From Methanomethylicus sp964513415 (GTDB lineage: Archaea > Thermoproteota > Methanomethylicia > Methanomethylicales > Methanomethylicaceae), in assembly GCA_964513415.1 (NCBI GenBank), contig CAZEMX010000023.1, positions 1-22,316 of the forward strand: 22,316 nt of DNA, in the 5' to 3' direction. Below, piece after piece: positions 14,197-19,697 of this stretch. Made by a program: the position numbers and the translations under genes. The notes beneath the pieces were generated by a model, which ran no database searches, had not been told where the DNA came from, and saw only the letters and a list, made by a program, of their open reading frames with translations. Each line of letters opens with the position of its first letter. Within the stretch, counting starts at the first letter, position 1.

Positions 14197-15084
14197 TTGC
14201 TGAGACAGGTAAATGAGGTCAAGCTGAAGATACTGTGCGACAACATGGTGCTCGTCGGCTCGAGGGGAGTACTCGGGGAGCATGGATTCGCGGCAATGAT
14301 CGCTCACGGGGAAGAGGTGGCGCTTCTGGACACGGGCCAATCCGCAACAGTCATACTTAACAACATTGCGAAGGGCGATTTGACCAATGGGACAAGCTAT
14401 CGGAGGGGGGATGCGAATGGGCAGGGCCGCTTAACCGTGGCATTGAGCCATGGGCACTTCGACCACAGCGGCGGCTTGCTCGGCCTCTCGAGCTGCGGGC
14501 GCTACAGGTGCACGGTTCATGCCCACCCAGATGCGTTCTTCAGGAGGTACAAGAAGTCCAAAGAGAAGGTAGTCGACATCAGCATGCCGTACTCCAAAGA
14601 GAAGCTACTAGAAGTGGCAGAGGTTGTCGAGTCAAGAGGGCCTACGCTGCTCAAGGATTGGGCAATGTTAAGCGGCGAGGTTGCTCGCTCCAATGCGTTT
14701 GAGGTCCCCGAGACAGAGTTCTTCATAGACAGAGGTAACGGCGTCGAGAAGGATCCGTTCCTGGACGACCAGTCTGTATTCGTGAATCTCGAAGGGAAGG
14801 GTTTGGTCATAATAACGGGTTGCGCGCATTCGGGCATAATCAACATAATAGACCACGCAAGGAGGGTGACGGGTGTGCAGGATGTGCACGCAGTCATCGG
14901 CGGATTCCACATGGTGGACTACTCTGCGGGAAAGATGAAGATGACCATAGAGGCGCTCAAGGAACGGCGACCTGCGATCCTGATGCCATGCCATTGCACC
15001 GGGATTGAGGCGATGTTTGCGCTTAGGGAAGGGCTGGGCAGATGCGTACTGCCCGGAAGCACGGGAATGGAGATCGCCCTCTGA
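14197..15084 (+). CDS. MBL-fold protein, dihydropterin-ribofuranosylaminobenzene phosphate synthase family
   Basis: 295 residues from TTG 14197, six bases after CGGAGGG; TTG 14176 would add seven residues. The metallo-beta-lactamase metal motif HGHFDH is at 85-90, preceded by LDTGQS. The family-specific ITGCAHSGIINI, GGFHMVDYS and PCHCTG segments place it with the MJ0301-type proteins annotated as 7,8-dihydropterin-6-methyl-4-(beta-D-ribofuranosyl)aminobenzene-5'-phosphate synthase, which join a pterin to the ribofuranosyl-aminobenzene unit of methanopterin. The family is also widespread in organisms without methanopterin, so the reaction is uncertain. Nearness to MptA and QueD supports a pterin role. 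The protein is cytoplasmic and of normal length. Confidence 0.88.
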   Translation: MLRQVNEVKLKILCDNMVLVGSRGVLGEHGFAAMIAHGEEVALLDTGQSATVILNNIAKGDLTNGTSYRRGDANGQGRLTVALSHGHFDHSGGLLGLSSCGRYRCTVHAHPDAFFRRYKKSKEKVVDISMPYSKEKLLEVAEVVESRGPTLLKDWAMLSGEVARSNAFEVPETEFFIDRGNGVEKDPFLDDQSVFVNLEGKGLVIITGCAHSGIINIIDHARRVTGVQDVHAVIGGFHMVDYSAGKMKMTIEALKERRPAILMPCHCTGIEAMFALREGLGRCVLPGSTGMEIAL

Positions 15085-15119
15085 TTGGACGAGTCTGGAA
15101 GGGTGCAGGAAAGGAAAGG

Positions 15120-15130
15120 TTAAATATAAT
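15120..15130 (+). promoter_or_regulatory. TATA box of the zinc-ribbon protein gene
   Basis: TTAAATATAAT is the strongest TATA element in the window. Initiation near 15150 leaves about 16 bases of leader holding GGTGAT (15158-15163), five bases before ATG 15168. Confidence 0.6.
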
Positions 15131-15167
15131 AAAATCGGCTCGGATAGCAAGTAATCGGTGATTGTTT

Positions 15168-15917
15168 ATGCCATACTGTCCAAACTGCGGCAAGCAGATC
15201 GAGCCTGACGCAAACTTCTGCATCTCTTGCGGCGCGCAGATGAAGCCAGTAACTGCGCCACAAGCGTCTGAGGAGCTGCCGCTGCCGCCTCCGCCGCCGG
15301 ATTATGTGGTGCCGGTCGAGGGGAGTGCCGCTGCACCGCAGACCCAGATCGAACCGCCGCCACCGCCGGTCGTGACCCAGTCCATGTCTGGCGAGGGGGA
15401 GCAGACAGTGGGAGTGATACCCAACGCGAAGAGGATGAAGTCGATGGGGAGGTATGATTCCTTTGCACTAGTCGTAACGACACGGCGGATGATTGTAGCA
15501 CAGCTGACATCGGAGATGCTCACGAAGGCGGCGAATGATGCGCGGGAGAATGCCAAGAGCGAAGGCAAGGGATTTTTTGCTGCGTGGGGGGCGCAACTGA
15601 AGACCGCATTCACGTATAGCGGCAAGTACCTTGAAATGACGCCTGACAGCATAATCGCGGAGACCCCAGGTAATTTCGCCTTGGAGAATAGTGCCATATC
15701 AGAGATCAAGGTGGACATCAAGAAGGAGTACAGGGGCACCAACAGCACGCCGAAAGACTTTGAACTTCACATACAGACACCTTCCGGCACCTACACGTAT
15801 CGCACCGACGATAACGACAACTACACCAAGCTACTGAAACAGGTCTACGGCGAACGGGTGAAGATGCCGTTCGGTTACTTCAGCAAGGGGCCAGTTAAGA
15901 TCAAGTTCGGGTTTTAG
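15168..15917 (+). CDS. Zinc-ribbon protein with Pro-rich linker and PH-like domain
   Basis: 249 residues from ATG 15168, chosen over TTG 15162 because GGTGAT is five bases upstream and the zinc ribbon then begins at residue 4. C4, C7, C18 and C21 (YCPNCG, FCISCG) form a zinc ribbon of the kind fused to many archaeal membrane-associated or regulatory proteins. Residues about 35-75 are a Pro-rich spacer with two runs of five or six Pro. The remaining part (from about 82) is beta-rich, with FALVVTTRRMIVAQ, YLEMTPDSIIAETPGN, ISEIKVDIKKEYR and a final helix TKLLKQVYGE, resembling bacterial PH-like domains. There is no membrane span. Function is unknown, perhaps a protein-binding adaptor. Confidence 0.85.
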   Translation: MPYCPNCGKQIEPDANFCISCGAQMKPVTAPQASEELPLPPPPPDYVVPVEGSAAAPQTQIEPPPPPVVTQSMSGEGEQTVGVIPNAKRMKSMGRYDSFALVVTTRRMIVAQLTSEMLTKAANDARENAKSEGKGFFAAWGAQLKTAFTYSGKYLEMTPDSIIAETPGNFALENSAISEIKVDIKKEYRGTNSTPKDFELHIQTPSGTYTYRTDDNDNYTKLLKQVYGERVKMPFGYFSKGPVKIKFGF

Positions 15918-15919
15918 AC

Positions 15920-15951
15920 GCTGCGAGGCAGCATCCGCCCTTCCCCTTTTT
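15920..15951 (+). terminator. Hairpin and T5 terminator after the zinc-ribbon gene
   Basis: GCTGC-gag-GCAGC (15920-15932) is a perfect five-base stem starting three bases after the TAG stop, followed by a pyrimidine tract ending in T5 (15947-15951). Confidence 0.5.
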
Positions 15952-16255
15952 GAGGGCAGACAGGAGAGGGCGTCTAGAACGCCAACATCTGATGGAAAAG
16001 GCGTGCAAAAAAAGACGTGTGTTTATAGCCTCTCGTTCGGGTTCAGCAACTTCAATCAGAGCACAGCCAATGCTGCAGCCGCGCCCAATCCAATCATGTC
16101 TGTTATAATTTACTGGCACAGTTGGGCGCCCCCATGTAGGACATGTTTCTGAGTTCGTAAACAGCCGCAGTATTGAATGCCAACAATCACGCCTTCAGGC
16201 GGGCCGCTCAACGAAGGAGGAATCTCAACGCCATGATAATGCAGTTATACATAAT

Positions 16256-16263
16256 TTTATATC
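16256..16263 (+). promoter_or_regulatory. TATA box of the permease gene
   Basis: TTTATATC centred about 25 bases before ATG 16284, the leaderless arrangement used by several first genes in this window. It is the main reason for choosing that start. Confidence 0.55.
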
Positions 16264-16283
16264 GTCTTGAAAATAATTCATGC

Positions 16284-17576
16284 ATGGTGATAGCCCTGCG
16301 AGAACGTTGTTCTGCCATATGCCCCACAGTAAAGAGGGGCAGGGTGCTCGCGGGCACTGACCTCTTCCTGTTGTGGGCGGGGTCTGCCATAGCAGTAGAT
16401 GTCTGGTACAGTGGTGGTGCCATGGCGGGCATCGGATGGTCGAGCGGCATTGTAATGATATTGCTCGGCTCATTCGTCGGAAGCGCCATATTGGCTGCCG
16501 CGGGAGTCGTTGGAAGCGATTATGGCATCCCATCAATGGTGTCGAGCAGACTGTCGTATGGTATCAGGGGGTCCTACATCCTAAGCGCCATCAATTACCT
16601 TACTTTAGTTGGCTGGACGGCTTGGATGATCAACATCAACGCCTCCGCGGCGGATATGATAGGAGAGATCATCTTCGGATACCAGGGGTTCTGCATCTGG
16701 ATATTTGTTTGCGGTGCGGCCTGCACGGCGATGGCGCTCCTTGGTGCAGATGGATGGAGGTGGTTCTCAAGGGCGATCGTGGTTGCGCTCATCCTGACAA
16801 CGATAGCCATCAACGCCTTGCTGGCAACATCGTCTGGGCTTGAGGCGCTCGCTGCGGCACCCTACCAAGGAATGCCATTAGGGGTAGGGTTCGATCTCGC
16901 ACTGATCATCCCGCTATCGTGGGCACCGCTCGCGTCTGATTATAGCAGATTTGCCAAATCGACTAAAGGGGCGTTCCTCGGTTCGCTATTTGGGCAAGGA
17001 TCGGCAAATGCATGGTTCTTTGCCACCGGGCTCGCCTGCGCACTCACCGTTGGGACGCTTGATCCAACAGTATATGTCGCGCAGATCGGGGGACCGCTCT
17101 TCGGCGTGGTTGCGCTCTTTGTGATCTGGGCAGGGACGCTCACAACTACGTTCCTCGACATATATTCTGCGAACATCTCCGCGATCAACGTCTTCCCCAA
17201 GCTGAAGGAGTGGCAGGGTAGCGTGATCACAGGGATGCTCGGGACGGCGCTGGCGCTCATGCCGTGGCTATCAGCATTTGTAGACTTCCTCTACATAATT
17301 GGTGCGGTCTTCGCGCCGTCCTTCGCCATAGTCATCGCAGACTACTTTGTCATCCGCAGGCGCAGGCTAGTGATGGAGGAGGTCTATGAGCTGCAATCCC
17401 GCGGTTTGATGAGGGGGTTCAGTATCCCGGCGATAGTGTCGTGGTTGTTCGGCATGTGCTTCTACTCCTTGACCAAGTGGGCACTCGAGCCAGTGGGCGT
17501 TATGCTGCCGACGTTCCTGGCGACGGCTGGGTTCTATATCGTGGTAAAGAAGCTGTCAGGCGCCCTTCGCCAGTAA
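16284..17576 (+). CDS. NCS1-family nucleobase/vitamin permease
   Basis: 430 residues with about 12 membrane helices. The N-terminal GTDLFLLWAGSAIAVDVW, the GIPSMVSSRLSYGIRGS loop, GWTAWMININASA, the WAPLASDYSRF motif in the middle and LPTFLATAGFYIVVKK at the end are the standard landmarks of the cytosine/purine/allantoin (NCS1) symporters; the SDYSRF motif is highly characteristic. Substrates in the family include cytosine, purines and hydroxymethylpyrimidine (CytX type), taken up with H+ or Na+; I cannot separate them by eye. The ATG at 16284 is preferred (TATA box 25 bases upstream, family-like length). An ATG at 16233 and TTG 16173 are in frame but would add residues lacking family similarity. 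Confidence 0.9.
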   Translation: MVIALRERCSAICPTVKRGRVLAGTDLFLLWAGSAIAVDVWYSGGAMAGIGWSSGIVMILLGSFVGSAILAAAGVVGSDYGIPSMVSSRLSYGIRGSYILSAINYLTLVGWTAWMININASAADMIGEIIFGYQGFCIWIFVCGAACTAMALLGADGWRWFSRAIVVALILTTIAINALLATSSGLEALAAAPYQGMPLGVGFDLALIIPLSWAPLASDYSRFAKSTKGAFLGSLFGQGSANAWFFATGLACALTVGTLDPTVYVAQIGGPLFGVVALFVIWAGTLTTTFLDIYSANISAINVFPKLKEWQGSVITGMLGTALALMPWLSAFVDFLYIIGAVFAPSFAIVIADYFVIRRRRLVMEEVYELQSRGLMRGFSIPAIVSWLFGMCFYSLTKWALEPVGVMLPTFLATAGFYIVVKKLSGALRQ

Positions 17577-17605
17577 CTACGGAAGGCCTTATCGGCATTG
17601 CATGC

Positions 17606-17752
17606 GTGGCGGCTTCCATCCTAGCTACGTTCTACCTTGCAGCAGAGTCATTCATCGCCGCCCGAGCGACGACCAAGACCTCATTCATGATGCAGAGACC
17701 GATGCGACCAAGCAGCAGAGGCAGAGGCGGTGGACCGAAGAGACTGTTCTGA
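17606..17752 (+). CDS. Possible small single-helix membrane protein
   Basis: A frame open past the permease stop encodes a hydrophobic stretch (GLIGIACVAASILATFYLAAESF) continued by a basic, Gly/Arg-rich tail ending GGGPKRLF. With a GTG start at 17606 it is 48 residues. The beginning of the helix precedes this codon, so the true start may lie slightly upstream, where GGAAGG (17581-17586) is followed by the non-standard ATT at 17597. The amphipathic layout (helix then positive tail) and codon choice look natural, but no clean start and no homologue are recognisable. It sits between the permease and a zinc-ribbon membrane protein. Confidence 0.4.
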   Translation: MAASILATFYLAAESFIAARATTKTSFMMQRPMRPSSRGRGGGPKRLF

Positions 17753-17806
17753 AGTGGAGAAAAATTAATAGATTGGTGGTGGGAAGGAGTGGAAGGGGTA
17801 AGAGCG

Positions 17807-18091
17807 GTGCATTGTCGAACATGCGGAGCACTCAGCAGCGATGGGGACGCCTACTGCAAGTCCTGCGGGGCGCGGCTCCATAGCGATGAGAGGCGGCACA
17901 TCAGCAATGGCTGGGAGCGAAGCGGCAATGTGTGGGGGATGGCGTTCGGCATCTTCCTTTTACTGCTTGGCCTTGCGATCGCCTCTGGTGTCAATGTATG
18001 GCAAAGCATAGGGGCGATAATCATGATCGGCATAGGATCGGCGATCCTGGCAGGGGCTCTTGTCGGCCTGAGGAGGAGGGAGCGGGAGTGA
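17807..18091 (+). CDS. Zinc-ribbon protein with two membrane helices
   Basis: 94 residues from GTG 17807, with GAAGGGG (17792-17798) eight bases upstream; GTG 17789, about 22 bases after an AT-rich TATA-like ATTAATAG (17764-17771), is the alternative (100 residues). C3, C6, C17 and C20 (CRTCG, YCKSCG) form an N-terminal zinc ribbon, followed by a short polar linker and two hydrophobic helices (about 43-60 and 65-87) and a basic end RRRERE. Zinc ribbon plus two helices is a common archaeal architecture of unknown function. Its stop overlaps the next start by four bases, so the two products are probably partners in the membrane. Confidence 0.82.
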   Translation: MHCRTCGALSSDGDAYCKSCGARLHSDERRHISNGWERSGNVWGMAFGIFLLLLGLAIASGVNVWQSIGAIIMIGIGSAILAGALVGLRRRERE

Positions 18092-18573
18092 CGAGTACAA
18101 ACGGCGCGCAGAAGGGCAGAAAGAAGACGGACATCCTAGGGCTGGCGGGTTTCGGCGCATTTCTGATCATCCTGGGCTCTACCTTCGCGGCTACGCCCAA
18201 CCTCGTGGACGAGGTACGAGGGATGATCCTCGATCTCAGGCTGGAGGAGATCTATCCGGGCATATTCTTCCCGGCGCCGCAGTCAAGTTTTCCCATCGTA
18301 TACAACGCGCTATACCAGATCTGCATCGGCATGGTCGCCGTGAGCGTAGCGATACTGGCCATAAGGCTCTTCGCCAGGCAACCAATAAAGATGGGGGCCG
18401 AGTCGTTAGGCGACATTGTCTTCTGGGCATTTGTTGCAGCGATCGCCAGCATGATGGTGGCGGGCAGTGCGAACGTGCTTATGGTATTGGGCTACTTCCT
18501 GGCGAGCATAGGCGCCTCGATGGTCGTGAGAAGCGCCATAGTGCTTGGCTACAACCACCTCTTTGGCAGATGA
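18088..18573 (+). CDS. Multi-spanning membrane protein of unknown function
   Basis: 161 residues from GTG 18088, overlapping the preceding stop as GTGA and served by a purine-rich GAGGAGGGAG site. Hydrophobic segments lie near residues 20-38, 72-95, 108-128 and 128-150; the first is followed by a loop of about 35 residues (LVDEVRGMILDLRLEEIYPG) that is probably outside the cell. The N-terminus is basic (KGRKKTD), favouring a cytoplasmic N-terminus. No family recognised. It is coupled to the zinc-ribbon membrane protein and ends 16 bases before the stop of a convergent operon. Confidence 0.8.
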   Translation: MTSTNGAQKGRKKTDILGLAGFGAFLIILGSTFAATPNLVDEVRGMILDLRLEEIYPGIFFPAPQSSFPIVYNALYQICIGMVAVSVAILAIRLFARQPIKMGAESLGDIVFWAFVAAIASMMVAGSANVLMVLGYFLASIGASMVVRSAIVLGYNHLFGR

Positions 18574-18589
18574 TTGCCTTCTGTGGCGG

Positions 18590-18979
18590 TCACTGCATAG
18601 GGGAGATCGTGACGGTGCCATCGGGCATGCCTGTCACATTGAAGGCGTTCGAGAAGCCTGAGCCGGAGGCGCACTTGAAGGAGGCGTACGAGTGGGGCTC
18701 TCCGAGGGATATCGTGGTTATGTTACCCCCCTCAGCATTGATTGTGATTTTCGAAGGCAGCAGCAGAACGAGGGACACTGACGAGCCGCCTACCTTAGCC
18801 TCAGAGGCAGCATCGATTATCGCTCGCACGACAGAGTAGTGCATCTCGTTAGAGGACGCGCCAGTCATGACCGCTGCCAAGCAACCATACTGCGCGGATG
18901 CAGAGGCGACTGCAAATGCCATGACGCACATGATGGACGCGGTAAGCATGATCTCTACGAGTGCCCGATCCATTATCAT
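18590..18979 (-). CDS. Small exported protein with N-terminal helix (third gene of surface operon)
   Basis: 129 residues. A hydrophobic segment at about 6-28 (VEIMLTASIMCVMAFAVASASA) follows a very short polar start, giving either a signal peptide cleaved after ASA or an uncleaved pilin-like anchor. The rest is beta-rich with Gly/Ser, one N-x-T sequon (GGNITT) and two Cys. There is no catalytic motif. ATG 18979 begins four bases after the stop of the preceding gene; ATG 18973 is equally good. The tight three-gene spacing (9 and 4 bases) suggests that it forms one extracellular assembly with the 234-residue protein and the giant repeat protein. No family recognised. Confidence 0.78.
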   Translation of the reverse strand: MIMDRALVEIMLTASIMCVMAFAVASASAQYGCLAAVMTGASSNEMHYSVVRAIIDAASEAKVGGSSVSLVLLLPSKITINAEGGNITTISLGEPHSYASFKCASGSGFSNAFNVTGMPDGTVTISPMQ

Positions 18980-18983
18980 CAGC

Positions 18984-19688
18984 TCATTGGCGCGGCATAG
19001 GCTCCAGCCGGATGTTGTAGTGCGTGGATTGAACCAATATCTGCTCGCCGGAGCGGACCTGGAATGACGCCGCCTCGACGGCGTCTATGTAGACAACCAC
19101 CACGCAGTCATAGAGGCACTCCCGCCTGTACTGGTTCCGGATTATATCCGAGGTTTCCTTGAGGATGTCGAAGCGGCCGGATGCGCAGAAGTCGGAGAGG
19201 TAGCACGAAGATATGGAGATCTTGTGCAGAGGCCTTCCGCCGATGCTGCCATTATCTACCTCGTATGACAGACATACCTGCGGCCGCATCATGAAGGAGC
19301 CGTTGACCTCGAACATCGATATTGGAGGCGCGGGCGCGACAGAAACGATGCCGGCATCCACATTGCGGTTCAGTGAGAGGTTTCGGACGATCAGCGCATT
19401 CGTTGGGAAGGACCAAAACACCGAGTCCCCAGAGAGGCTGATTGAGACGTTTCCAGTTCCGAGGTGGAAGGCGACCATCTGGTGCGGGCCCGTAGAGACG
19501 CCCCTTATCACAACGGTGCCGTTCTCGAAGAGTGCATCACCCAGCTCCAGCCCCTTATCGATGATGGACGCCTCCCCCATGCTCCAGGCCCCCTGAATGT
19601 AGTAGCCAGCCATGACGGCGGAGTAGCAGACCGCAAAAATGACGGCAAGCGCCACCATCATGCGAACCAATCCATGGTGCATCGTCAT
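18984..19688 (-). CDS. Exported protein with N-terminal helix (second gene of surface operon)
   Basis: 234 residues. A short start (MTMHHGLVRMM) precedes one helix (about 12-34, ending YYIQGAWS) and then an outside domain of about 195 residues, rich in beta strands with N-x-S/T sequons (ENGTV, GNVS, LNLS-like) and several Cys (VCLSYE, SSCYLSDFC, CLYDC) that could pair as disulfides. This looks like a helix-anchored surface protein with pilin-like topology, although a recognisable prepilin peptidase site (basic residue plus Gly before the helix) is not evident. The start follows a GGGGG-type purine run, nine bases after the stop of the giant protein. It is clearly co-transcribed; function unknown. 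Confidence 0.8.
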   Translation of the reverse strand: MTMHHGLVRMMVALAVIFAVCYSAVMAGYYIQGAWSMGEASIIDKGLELGDALFENGTVVIRGVSTGPHQMVAFHLGTGNVSISLSGDSVFWSFPTNALIVRNLSLNRNVDAGIVSVAPAPPISMFEVNGSFMMRPQVCLSYEVDNGSIGGRPLHKISISSCYLSDFCASGRFDILKETSDIIRNQYRRECLYDCVVVVYIDAVEAASFQVRSGEQILVQSTHYNIRLEPMPRQ

Positions 19689-19697
19689 GTGCCCCCA

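Larger units (their letters stand above)
15918..16283. other. Intergenic region with terminator, several TATA elements and short inverted repeats
   Basis: No convincing protein gene lies here. From left: a hairpin/T5 terminator (15920-15951); the inverted repeat GGCGT-ctaga-ACGCC (15969-15983); A7 (16007-16013), which is a T run on the minus strand; TATA-like TTTATA (16022-16027); TTATAATT (16103-16110), nearly symmetric and usable in either direction; CATGT-agg-ACATG (16133-16145) at the start site that TATA would give; CGCCT-tc-AGGCG (16190-16201); a stray GGAGG near 16215-16219; and the permease TATA box. It may hold a small RNA or an alternative long leader for the permease. I found no match to a known riboswitch by eye. 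Confidence 0.4.

Noticed and set aside
16050..16097. Remnant of an ATP synthase subunit K/c gene on the minus strand
   Set aside because: A 13-residue frame IGLGAAAALAVL looks like such a helix, but it is tiny, has a stop directly on each side and no further similarity; chance is sufficient.
16130..16283. TPP riboswitch ahead of the NCS1 permease
   Set aside because: A GATAATGCAG fragment near 16235-16244 recalls the TPP 3' half, but the CTGAGA core and the GAACCTGA segment are missing or misplaced, and the TATA box at 16256-16263 would place this upstream of the transcript.
17602..17883. 93-codon plus-strand frame crossing into the zinc-ribbon gene
   Set aside because: It overlaps the zinc-ribbon start in another frame and has no hydrophobic or domain pattern, whereas the 17606-17752 frame has a clear helix.
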